Source: an uncultured Blautia sp. (lineage in GTDB: Bacteria > Bacillota > Clostridia > Lachnospirales > Lachnospiraceae). Taken from it: DNA of 64,000 nt. The position numbers were made by a program, and so were the translations under genes. Under the pieces are notes generated by a model. It was not told where the DNA came from, did not search any database, and saw only the letters and a list, made by a program, of their open reading frames with translations. Shown here one piece after another: positions 50,530 to 57,665 of the stretch (within the stretch, counting starts at the first letter, position 1; each line of letters starts with the position of its first letter). The stretch is taken from NCBI GenBank assembly GCA_900553515.1, contig USDN01000001.1:1-64000 (forward strand), in the 5' to 3' direction.

Positions 50530-51237
50530 ATGTTTAAAGAGATAGGGGAAGAGAGACCATTTAATGGAATTCTAAAACAGATTATTGAGAATATACAAAG
50601 CGGTAAACTGAAACCGGGAGCAGCATTGCCGGCTGAAAGAGCTATGGCAGAGACTATGGGAGTTTCCAGAGCTGCTCTCAGAGAAGCACTGCGGGCTCTG
50701 GAGCTTCTGGGAATCCTGAAATCAGTACCGGGAGGCGGGAATTATATCACAGAGGATCTGGAAACCTGGCTGATCGGGCCTTTGTCTGTGCTGTTTCAGC
50801 TGAATAATGGCCGAATACGCCAGAATCAGCAGCTTCGTGCCGCTCTGGAAAGAGAAAATGCCATTCTTGCAGCCAAGAAATGTACCCCTCTGGATGCAGC
50901 GGAGCTGTGGATGATCATCGCAAGGCTGGATGCGGCAGAGGATGAAAAAGAACGAGGACAGCTTGATAAGGAGCTTCATCAGAAGATAGCGCGCATTGCG
51001 GATAATCCGATGATTTTCAGCGTACTTTCTGCAGCTGATAATCTGACGGAGAACATTATTTCGGGAACCCGTGATTATATCATGCGAAAAAACCAGTCGT
51101 CTTCTGCAGTGGATGAGCAGCATCGCAGACTTGTGGAGGCGATTATCAGGGGGGATTCCCGGGAAGCAGAAAAATGTATGTCAGAGCACATGGTAACTGT
51201 AGAGGAATACATGGCTGAAATGCTGGAGGACAGATAA
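50530..51237 (+). CDS. GntR-family (FadR subfamily) regulator
   Basis: 235 residues: N-terminal winged helix (LKPGAALPAERAMAETMGVS and REALRALELLGIL near 25-65) and a C-terminal all-helical FCD domain with the metal/ligand-type residues DxxH in LDKELHQKIARIADNP near 150 and EQHRRLVEAI near 195. ATG at 50530 follows AAGGAG; the longer frame from 50470 starts inside the terminator. The next gene's promoter carries two TGGTnnnACCA-like sites, the class operator, so this protein probably controls the dehydrogenase and malic enzyme genes in response to a carboxylic acid. Confidence 0.87.
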   Translation: MFKEIGEERPFNGILKQIIENIQSGKLKPGAALPAERAMAETMGVSRAALREALRALELLGILKSVPGGGNYITEDLETWLIGPLSVLFQLNNGRIRQNQQLRAALERENAILAAKKCTPLDAAELWMIIARLDAAEDEKERGQLDKELHQKIARIADNPMIFSVLSAADNLTENIISGTRDYIMRKNQSSSAVDEQHRRLVEAIIRGDSREAEKCMSEHMVTVEEYMAEMLEDR

Positions 51238-51266
51238 TTTTCATACCTGTAGAAGAATAAATTTCC

Positions 51267-51295
51267 TTGAAGTCTGGTAAGACCAATGTTATAAT
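51267..51295 (+). promoter_or_regulatory. Promoter of the dehydrogenase/malic enzyme genes
   Basis: TTGAAG (51267-51272), 17 bases, TATAAT (51290-51295). A FadR-type operator fills the spacer. Confidence 0.7.
51275..51285. promoter_or_regulatory. FadR-type operator 1
   Basis: TGGTAAGACCA is a perfect TGGTnnnACCA palindrome lying between -35 and -10, where a bound repressor would block RNA polymerase. Confidence 0.65.
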
Positions 51296-51307
51296 TGCAT
51301 TAAGAAT

Positions 51308-51318
51308 TGGACTGACCA
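51308..51318. promoter_or_regulatory. FadR-type operator 2
   Basis: TGGACTGACCA matches TGGTnnnACCA with one mismatch. Its centre is 33 bases from that of operator 1, three helical turns, so two dimers would sit on the same face. Confidence 0.5.
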
Positions 51319-51357
51319 AAAAAGAATTTGGAAATACCAGAACAGGAGGATGATTTT

Positions 51358-52488
51358 ATGGGATATGTAAAATGGTCATACGATACACTGAATCAATTCT
51401 GCACAGATGTATTTAAGGCTTTTGGTTTTAGTGAAGAGGAGAGCAGGGAAATTAAAGATGTACTTCTGACAGCCGATCTTTACGGGATTGAAAGTCATGG
51501 AATGCAGAGAATGGTCCGCTATCATAAAGGTATTGAAAAGGGAACGATCCATCCTCAGGCAAAGCCGGAAATTGTGTTTGAAACACCGGTTTCTGCAGTG
51601 ATCGACGGACATAATGGAATGGGACAGCTGATCAGTATTTTTGCCATGAATAAAGCGATTGAAAAGGCAAAGAAAACAGGTATCGGAATGGTAAGCGTCC
51701 GGGAGTCCAATCATTTTGGGATTGCAGGCTATTATGCAAAGATGGCATGCAGCCAGGGGCTGATCGGTATGGCATGTACCAACTCAGAAGCCATTATGGT
51801 ACCTACATTTGGCAAAAAGGCCATGCTGGGTTCCAACCCAATCGCAGTGGCAATGCCGGCAGATCCTTATCCGTTTTTCTTTGACTGCTCTACCACGGTA
51901 GTGACCAGAGGAAAGCTGGAAATGTATAATAAAATGGACAAGCCACTTCCGGAAGGCTGGGCTCTTGACAAAAATGGTCATGCAAGCACAGATGCGCCGG
52001 ACGTACTTGCCAATATTGTTGCCAAAAAAGGCGGCGGCATTATGCCGCTGGGAGGAAATGAGGAAGTTACCGGAAGCCACAAAGGATACGGCTATGGTAT
52101 GCTCTGCGAGATCTTCAGCTCGATCCTGTCCATGGGAGTTACCTCTGATCATTGCTGTACTTTCCCGGACAAAACAGGAATCTGTCACGGATTTACTGCC
52201 ATTGATCCGTCTGTATTCGGAGATCCGGAAGCAATCCGGAAACATTTTTCCGATTATCTGGAAGCTTTGCGGGAGAGCCCGAAAGCAGAGGGAAAAGACC
52301 GGATCTATACTCATGGAGAAAAAGAAATATCTGCAGAAAAAGAAAGACGGGAACAGGGAATTCCGGTCAATGATAATACCATGGTGGAACTGGCTGACCT
52401 GTGCGGCTACCTGAAAATAGATTTTCATAAATATTTCAAAGACTATAAGCTGCCTGAAAACAGCAGATTTTTTACAGGAAATTATTAA
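51358..52488 (+). CDS. Ldh2/malate dehydrogenase-type oxidoreductase
   Basis: 376 residues of the type-2 malate/L-lactate/ureidoglycolate dehydrogenase family (NAD(P)-dependent, not Rossmann type): LTADLYGIESHGMQRMVRYH near 36-55, SVRESNHFGIAGYYAKMA near 112 with the catalytic His, CTNSEAIMVPTFGKKAMLGS near 140, and GSHKGYGYGMLCEIFSS near 238. Substrate within the family (malate, sulfolactate, ureidoglycolate, 2,3-diketogulonate) cannot be told from sequence alone; the malic enzyme next door favours a malate-type 2-hydroxyacid. ATG at 51358 follows AGGAGG. Confidence 0.87.
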   Translation: MGYVKWSYDTLNQFCTDVFKAFGFSEEESREIKDVLLTADLYGIESHGMQRMVRYHKGIEKGTIHPQAKPEIVFETPVSAVIDGHNGMGQLISIFAMNKAIEKAKKTGIGMVSVRESNHFGIAGYYAKMACSQGLIGMACTNSEAIMVPTFGKKAMLGSNPIAVAMPADPYPFFFDCSTTVVTRGKLEMYNKMDKPLPEGWALDKNGHASTDAPDVLANIVAKKGGGIMPLGGNEEVTGSHKGYGYGMLCEIFSSILSMGVTSDHCCTFPDKTGICHGFTAIDPSVFGDPEAIRKHFSDYLEALRESPKAEGKDRIYTHGEKEISAEKERREQGIPVNDNTMVELADLCGYLKIDFHKYFKDYKLPENSRFFTGNY

Positions 52489-52541
52489 ACCTTCCGGTTT
52501 TTTGCCGGAAAATTAAAAAGAATCTCTAAGGAGGAATAAAA

Positions 52542-53717
52542 ATGGATTACGCAAAAGAATCACTGAGACTGCATGAAGAATGGAAGGGAAAAATCGAGGT
52601 TGTAACAACTGTTCCGGTTGAGACAAAAGATGATCTCTCTCTGGCATATACTCCTGGTGTTGCGCAGCCCTGTCTGGAAATCCAGAAGGATGTAAATAAA
52701 TCTTATGATCTTACCAGAAGATGGAATATGTGCCTTGTTGTTACGGATGGTTCAGCAGTTCTTGGTCTGGGTGATATCGGACCGGAAGCAGGAATGCCGG
52801 TTATGGAGGGAAAATGTGTCCTTTTTAAAGCTTTTGGAGATGTAGATGCATTTCCACTGTGTATCAAGAGTCAGGATGTAGATGAGATCGTAAATACGAT
52901 TTATCTTATTTCAGGTTCCTTTGGCGGTGTAAATCTGGAAGATATTTCTGCTCCGAGATGCTTCGAGATTGAGAAAAAACTGAAAGAAAAATGTGACATT
53001 CCGATTTTCCATGACGATCAGCACGGAACAGCTATCATTACTCTGGCAGGCCTGACAAATGCATTAAAGGTCGTTGGAAAGAAGAAAGAGGATGTTCGGA
53101 TTATTATGAATGGCGCCGGTGCAGCAGCCATCTCTATTGCAAGACTTCTTCTGACAGCCGGATTTAAGAATATTACTCTTTGTGACAGAAAGGGCGCTAT
53201 TTATGAGGGACGTACCGAAGGTATGAATCCTGTTAAGGAAGAAATGAGCAAAGTGACGAACCCGGATAAAAAAGCGGGATCTCTTGCAGAAATGCTGGTG
53301 GGAGCAGATGTATTTATTGGTGTATCCGCGCCGGGCGCTGTTACCACAGAGATGGTTAAGACTATGGCAAAGGATGCGATCATTTTTGCCTGCGCCAATC
53401 CTACACCGGAAATCTTCCCGGATGATGCAAAGGCAGGCGGAGCCAGGGTTGTTTCCACAGGAAGAAGTGACTTCCCCAACCAGATCAACAATGTCCTGGC
53501 ATTCCCGGGTGTATTCCGCGGCGCATTTGATGTAAGAGCCAGCGACATTAATGACGAGATGAAGCTTGCAGCGTCTCAGGCTCTTGCAGATCTGATCTCT
53601 GACGAAGAGCTTTCTGAGGACTACATCATTCCAAAAGCTTTTGATAAGAGAGTAGGCCCGGCAGTTGCAAAAGCAGTTGCAGAGGCCGCAAGAAAAACAG
53701 GGGTAGCAAGGATCTAA
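52542..53717 (+). CDS. NAD(P)-dependent malic enzyme
   Basis: Oxidative decarboxylation of malate to pyruvate. 391 residues, the short bacterial form: AYTPGVAQPCLEIQKD near 31 with the catalytic Tyr, GDIGPEAGMPVMEGK near 78 with the catalytic Lys, IFHDDQHGTAIITLAG near 150 with the metal site, Rossmann GAGAAAISIARLLL near 189, ANPTPEIFPDDA near 285 and NNVLAFPGVFRGA near 314. It is 53 bases after the dehydrogenase gene; the two could interconvert 2-oxoacid, malate and pyruvate. A strong terminator follows. Confidence 0.92.
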   Translation: MDYAKESLRLHEEWKGKIEVVTTVPVETKDDLSLAYTPGVAQPCLEIQKDVNKSYDLTRRWNMCLVVTDGSAVLGLGDIGPEAGMPVMEGKCVLFKAFGDVDAFPLCIKSQDVDEIVNTIYLISGSFGGVNLEDISAPRCFEIEKKLKEKCDIPIFHDDQHGTAIITLAGLTNALKVVGKKKEDVRIIMNGAGAAAISIARLLLTAGFKNITLCDRKGAIYEGRTEGMNPVKEEMSKVTNPDKKAGSLAEMLVGADVFIGVSAPGAVTTEMVKTMAKDAIIFACANPTPEIFPDDAKAGGARVVSTGRSDFPNQINNVLAFPGVFRGAFDVRASDINDEMKLAASQALADLISDEELSEDYIIPKAFDKRVGPAVAKAVAEAARKTGVARI

Positions 53718-53750
53718 ATAAAAAGATGTCAGGACCATATGATAAACAAC

Positions 53751-53792
53751 GGGCAGATGTGACTCGCATGAGTCACATCTGCCCTTATTTAG
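53751..53792 (+). terminator. Terminator after the malic enzyme gene
   Basis: GGGCAGATGTGACTC (53751-53765) and GAGTCACATCTGCCC (53770-53784) pair perfectly over 15 bp with loop GCAT; TTATTT follows. Confidence 0.75.
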
Positions 53793-54110
53793 AACTATCT
53801 GTTTCCAGATAGCCCCGTTTGTTTGCTGACCGGTATGCAGCGGGGGTTGTAGTTGTCGAATTTTGTCGAACGATTTTTGAGGGAAATATAAGAAAGAATC
53901 TGGTGCTCTTGCCTGGTCTGTGCTAAGATAATACAAAGCATTTCATTTCTTTTTTTCTAAGCGGTACGACCGTTTCTGAATTTCATTTCTGCTATCTGGC
54001 AAACTGAAGAAATCTCATGCTTTTTCACAAATAAAGAGCAGAGGGGTTTCGCAAAAAAGTACGGGTAACTAATACTGGGTATGTATTGGGAGACCTCCTG
54101 TCATTTTCAG
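53793..54110. other. Intergenic stretch without a recognisable gene
   Basis: No convincing frame, RNA gene or repeat was seen. The sequence between 53990 and 54092 leads into the SD-blocking hairpin of the next gene. Confidence 0.4.
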
Positions 54111-54119
54111 TTAGGAGGT
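54093..54119 (+). promoter_or_regulatory. Hairpin hiding the ribosome site of the Rpn gene
   Basis: ACCTCCT (54093-54099) pairs perfectly with AGGAGGT (54113-54119), the Shine-Dalgarno sequence of the next gene, around a 13-base loop. Confidence 0.6.
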
Positions 54120-54124
54120 ATTTC

Positions 54125-55114
54125 ATGAAAAGAAAAAAACAAAAACCTAAACAGCTGTCAACAGGAAGCAAGCCGCTGTACACACTCAAGTCCCCGGCGC
54201 CCAGCCGTACTTATAAGTCCCGGATGTTCGAGATGATTTTCAGCGATAAAAAAGAACTGTTGGAGCTGTATAATGCCATCAATGGAACAAACTACACGAA
54301 CCCGGATGATCTGGTGGTGAACACGCTGGAGAACGCTATTTATATGGCAATGCACAATGATGTTTCTTTTCTTATTGACAAGAGACTGAACCTTTACGAA
54401 CATCAGTCCACCTACTCTCCAAATCTGCCTTTGCGGTTTTTGTTCTATGTGGCGGATGTGTACTCGGAGTTTACAAAAGAAATGAACCTGTATGGAAAGA
54501 AGGCAGTGAAGCTTCCTACGCCCCATTTCATTATCTTTTACAATGGAACGGAGGAACAGCCGGATAAACGGGAACTGCGTCTGTCCGATACCTTTCAGCT
54601 GAAGGAAGAGGAGCCGCAGCTGGAACTTAGAGCTGCCATGCTGAACATCAACAAAGGACATAATAAGAAACTTATGGACGCCTGCAGAACTCTTAAAGAC
54701 TATGCGGAATATACTGCCCTGGTGCGAGAGTATGCACGGGCTATGCCTCTTGCGGAGGCGGTGGAGAAGGCTGTGGACAACTGCATCAGCCGCGGCGTAC
54801 TGGCGGGGTTTCTAAAGAAAAATCGTACGGAGGCGATTAAAGTGAGCATATACGAATATGATGAAGAACGGCACATGCGCCAGACAAAAGAAGAGGGATT
54901 TGAGGAAGGATATGAGTCCGGCCTTGCTGAGGGACAAAAAATTGGCCGTCAGTCCGGTCTTGCTGAGGGACAAAAAATCGGATTCAATAAGGGGCGTGAA
55001 ATATTCAGGCAAATTATCCTTCTGCGGCGAGCCGGAAAAACTTATAAAGAGATTGCCGAACAATGCGGCGTATCTGTCGAAGGGGTTAAGGATATGCTTG
55101 AGGGAATTGAATAA
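54125..55114 (+). CDS. Rpn-family nuclease/putative transposase
   Basis: 329 residues. The N-terminal half is a PD-(D/E)XK-type fold: SRTYKSRMFEMIFSDKKELL near 29, then IDKRLNLYEHQSTYSPNLPL near 92-111, with the E-x-Q catalytic pattern in LNLYEHQS. The C-terminal half is helical with an in-frame repeat of SGLAEGQKIG (DNA 54916-54980, period 36 bp) and ends in a helix-turn-helix-like AEQCGVSVEGVKDML. Rpn proteins promote RecA-independent recombination; they travel between genomes but are not classical transposases. Expression appears to be limited by the hairpin over its ribosome site. Confidence 0.85.
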   Translation: MKRKKQKPKQLSTGSKPLYTLKSPAPSRTYKSRMFEMIFSDKKELLELYNAINGTNYTNPDDLVVNTLENAIYMAMHNDVSFLIDKRLNLYEHQSTYSPNLPLRFLFYVADVYSEFTKEMNLYGKKAVKLPTPHFIIFYNGTEEQPDKRELRLSDTFQLKEEEPQLELRAAMLNINKGHNKKLMDACRTLKDYAEYTALVREYARAMPLAEAVEKAVDNCISRGVLAGFLKKNRTEAIKVSIYEYDEERHMRQTKEEGFEEGYESGLAEGQKIGRQSGLAEGQKIGFNKGREIFRQIILLRRAGKTYKEIAEQCGVSVEGVKDMLEGIE

Positions 55115-55167
55115 TATGTGTAAAGATCATAGTGTTAAGGTTATCACAAATAAAAATCCCACTGGCT

Positions 55168-55503
55168 TTAGACAATGGGTAGTTCACAATTACAAAACCT
55201 GATGATATAATCCCGTCTTTGACAGTTAGAAAATAAAAAATCGCTGTATCCCTTGTGTTTGCTGGGTTGCAGCGATTTTTTTGTTATCACGGAGCAGAGT
55301 AATTTATCTCTTTCTTTACTTTTTTCTGAATGGTTCTCATTTTGTTTTTGGCTATAAACTTCAGCCTGAATCAGGTCACACTCTGCACCAAGGACATCTA
55401 ATGCACGATATATACCATGAAGTTCATAGGATGGTTTTTCTAAGAATTCAGATGCAACTTTACTGTCTGTGCTTTTTTTATATTTTTCAGTTTCTATTTT
55501 CAC
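55168..55503 (-). pseudogene. Small frame reading through a terminator
   Basis: Starts at GTG 55503 overlapping the previous minus-strand stop by four bases (GTGA), a sign of former coupling. The first 75 residues look coding (ESKVASEFLEKPSYELHGIY-like start TDSKVASEFLEKPSYELHGI, then ALDVLGAECDLIQAEVY). The last 35 residues are encoded by the hairpin at 55235-55282 and what lies beyond, so the original stop has probably been lost. Family not recognised. Confidence 0.35.
55235..55282. terminator. Bidirectional terminator hairpin
   Basis: AAAAAATCGCTG (55235-55246) pairs with CAGCGATTTTTT (55270-55281) around a 23-base loop, with A- and T-runs for both strands. Confidence 0.65.
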
Positions 55504-55691
55504 TTCATTTTTTTCCCTACAACGACATCATCTCTTGTAGGATCATGTTCAGGCAAAAGTTGTTCTAAGGTTCCAAGCTTGTGGACGATAGCTGAAGCAG
55601 TGCTGCCATTTGCTTTTGTATAAGATTTACAGAAAAAAGAAGAACAATATAGAAAAAAACGATATTTTTCTTCGCAGGAATTCTTTGACAA
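55500..55691 (-). CDS. Small protein or truncated C-terminus, unknown
   Basis: A frame of up to 63 codons; the protein-like part is YTKANGSTASAIVHKLGTLE and LLPEHDPTRDDVVVGKKMK, preceded by a Cys/Phe-rich stretch without a ribosome site. That suggests the true N-terminus has been lost. It overlaps the next frame by four bases. Family not recognised. Confidence 0.35.
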   Translation of the reverse strand: MSKNSCEEKYRFFLYCSSFFCKSYTKANGSTASAIVHKLGTLEQLLPEHDPTRDDVVVGKKMK

Positions 55692-55713
55692 ACCAGAAAA
55701 GAGTGGTTACAAT
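55685..55713 (+). promoter_or_regulatory. Promoter of hisC
   Basis: TTGACA (55685-55690), 17 bases, TACAAT (55708-55713), 42 bases ahead of the start. Confidence 0.75.
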
Positions 55714-55754
55714 AGCAGATATCATATTAATTGATAAAATGAATGGAGATTGTT

Positions 55755-56810
55755 ATGAAAAAATGGGAAGAAAATATCCGCCGGGTGATTCCCTATACTC
55801 CGGGAGAGCAGCCAAACCAGCCGGATATGATTAAACTGAATACCAATGAGAATCCTTATCCTCCGGCTCCGGAGGTCAGAGAGGTGCTGCTGGCTCTGGA
55901 TACAGATGAACTGAGGCTTTACCCTGATCCTTCAGCAGATGAGCTTGTGTCTGCAGCTGCAGAAGCCTATGGTGTGAAAAAAGATCAGGTTTTTGTGGGT
56001 GTCGGATCGGATGATGTACTGGCAATGAGTTTCCTGACATTTTTTAACGGGGATAAACCAATCCTGTTTCCTGATATCACATATTCTTTTTATGATGTGT
56101 GGGCGGATCTTTTTCGGATTCCTTATGAACGTCCGGCTCTGGATAAAAACTTTCATATCAGAAAGGAAGATTATTTCAGGGAAAACGGAGGAATCATTTT
56201 CCCAAATCCCAACGCACCGACAGGTGTGGCTATGGCCTTTGAGGATGTGGAAGAGATTATAAGGAGAAACCAGGATGTGATCGTGATCGTGGATGAGGCT
56301 TATGTGGATTTTGGAGCACAGTCGGTTCTTCCTCTTATCGAAAAATATGATAATCTTCTGGTAGTCCAGACTTTTTCAAAATCAAGGTCCATGGCAGGTA
56401 TGCGTATCGGAATGGCTTTTGGAGATGCAGGCCTGATCCGTTATCTTAATGATGTGAAATATTCCTTTAATTCCTACACTATGGACAGAACAGCTTTGGC
56501 AGCGGGTGCTGCTTCTGTAAAAAATCAGGAATATTTTAAGAAAACCTGTCGTAAGATTATAGAAACAAGGGAATGGACAAAAAAGGAACTAAAGGCGTTG
56601 GGCTTTCATTTTGAGGATTCTATGGCAAATTTTATTTTTGCCTCCCATGAAAGCTGTCCGGCAGAAGAACTGTTCCAGGCTTTGCGCAGCCGTCATATTT
56701 ACGTAAGGTATTTCCCAAAGGGACGTACTTCAAATCATTTGAGGATAACAATAGGAACTCAGAAGGAAATGGAGATTCTGATTGCATTTTTGAAGGAGTA
56801 CCTGAAATAA
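55755..56810 (+). CDS. hisC: Histidinol-phosphate aminotransferase
   Basis: PLP enzyme of histidine synthesis (imidazole acetol phosphate to histidinol phosphate). 351 residues of fold type I: KLNTNENPYPPAPEVREVLL near 28-47, GVGSDDVLAMSF near 82, FPNPNAPTGVAM near 149, VIVDEAYVDFG near 176 with the PLP-binding Asp/Tyr, and the Schiff-base Lys in TFSKSRSMAGMRIG near 206. ATG at 55755 is six bases after GGAG and preferred over ATG at 55743, which lies before it. It stands apart from other his genes; related aminotransferases can also serve phenylalanine/tyrosine synthesis. Confidence 0.88.
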   Translation: MKKWEENIRRVIPYTPGEQPNQPDMIKLNTNENPYPPAPEVREVLLALDTDELRLYPDPSADELVSAAAEAYGVKKDQVFVGVGSDDVLAMSFLTFFNGDKPILFPDITYSFYDVWADLFRIPYERPALDKNFHIRKEDYFRENGGIIFPNPNAPTGVAMAFEDVEEIIRRNQDVIVIVDEAYVDFGAQSVLPLIEKYDNLLVVQTFSKSRSMAGMRIGMAFGDAGLIRYLNDVKYSFNSYTMDRTALAAGAASVKNQEYFKKTCRKIIETREWTKKELKALGFHFEDSMANFIFASHESCPAEELFQALRSRHIYVRYFPKGRTSNHLRITIGTQKEMEILIAFLKEYLK

Positions 56811-56852
56811 AAAAATACATAAGTTTTAGAAATTTACCAACAGGAGGTTTTA

Positions 56853-57353
56853 ATGGAAGTTTTAGTACAATGGTTTACAGAAAATCTGTCACAGTATATT
56901 TCAGCGGAGATGGTTGTCTTTATTATTTCTATGATCCCTATCCTGGAGCTTCGAGGCGGGCTTCTGGCGGCATCACTTTTGAAGATCCCGGCAGCTACGG
57001 CGATTCCTGTGTGCATTGTGGGAAATATTATTCCGATCCCGTTTATTCTTTTGTTTATCAGACAGATATTTAAGCTGATGAAAAAAACAAAACTTTTCCA
57101 TAAACTGATCGTTAAGCTTGAAACCCGGGCTATGGGAAAAAGTGATCAGATTAAAAAATATGAGTTTTGGGGTCTTTTATTGTTTGTAGGAATCCCTCTT
57201 CCGGGAACTGGAGCATGGACAGGTTCGTTGATTGCTTCTCTTCTGGAGGTTGATATAAAAAAATCTTCTCTGGCCATTCTCGGAGGCATCATCATGGCAA
57301 CAGTGATCATGTATGTAGTGTCTTACGGTCTGCTTGGAAATATTATCCATTGA
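56853..57353 (+). CDS. Small multidrug-export-type membrane protein (COG2426)
   Basis: 166 residues with about four TM segments: FIISMIPILELRGGLLAASL near 24, IPVCIVGNIIPIPFILLFIR near 50, WGLLLFVGIPLPGTGAWTGS near 105-124 and a C-terminal helix. The RGG and PLPGTGAWTG motifs are typical of this family, which is annotated as a small multi-drug export protein although transport has little direct support. AGGAGG precedes the ATG. It follows hisC by 42 bases, possibly in the same transcript. Confidence 0.82.
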   Translation: MEVLVQWFTENLSQYISAEMVVFIISMIPILELRGGLLAASLLKIPAATAIPVCIVGNIIPIPFILLFIRQIFKLMKKTKLFHKLIVKLETRAMGKSDQIKKYEFWGLLLFVGIPLPGTGAWTGSLIASLLEVDIKKSSLAILGGIIMATVIMYVVSYGLLGNIIH

Positions 57354-57431
57354 TCTTTTGGGGGCAGTGCCTGCAGGGTACTGTGAACGAGGTGGGAAGT
57401 AACACTTTTCACAGGGCAGTTTCACTTATAG

Positions 57432-57599
57432 ACAGAAAAAGAGAAGTATGTTAAAATAAAATTTAGTAAAAAGAAATCTACCATATACAGGGAAAGATAT
57501 CCCAAGAAAAAGACGGTTCCGGAGTTGCTGCAGATGTATAGCGGCAATCCGGATTCTGATGTTCGTGTCGGTTCAGACAGAGTATTCCGTAAATTTTAA
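57432..57599 (+). other. Short protein-like frame without start, in the gap before rho
   Basis: 55 codons (YVKIKFSKKKSTIYRERYP, KTVPELLQMYSGNPDSDVRV, RVFRKF) with no ATG and no ribosome site at the front; it ends at TAA 57597-57599. It may be a remnant or chance. Otherwise the 312-base gap 57354-57665 shows no clear promoter or RNA element. Confidence 0.2.
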
Positions 57600-57665
57600 G
57601 ATGAAAATGTAGTAAGTCCGAGGAATTAGGACATGATTTTGAAGAAAAGACTGAGGTAATTTTTT

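Larger units (their letters stand above)
55115..55684. other. Region of small decayed frames and a hairpin
   Basis: Two overlapping minus-strand frames (listed below) and a bidirectional hairpin fill this 570-base gap. No intact gene of known family was seen. Confidence 0.4.

Noticed and set aside
51358..52488. A specific name such as ureidoglycolate or sulfolactate dehydrogenase
   Set aside because: Sequence alone supports only the Ldh2 family; no ureide or sulfonate genes are nearby.
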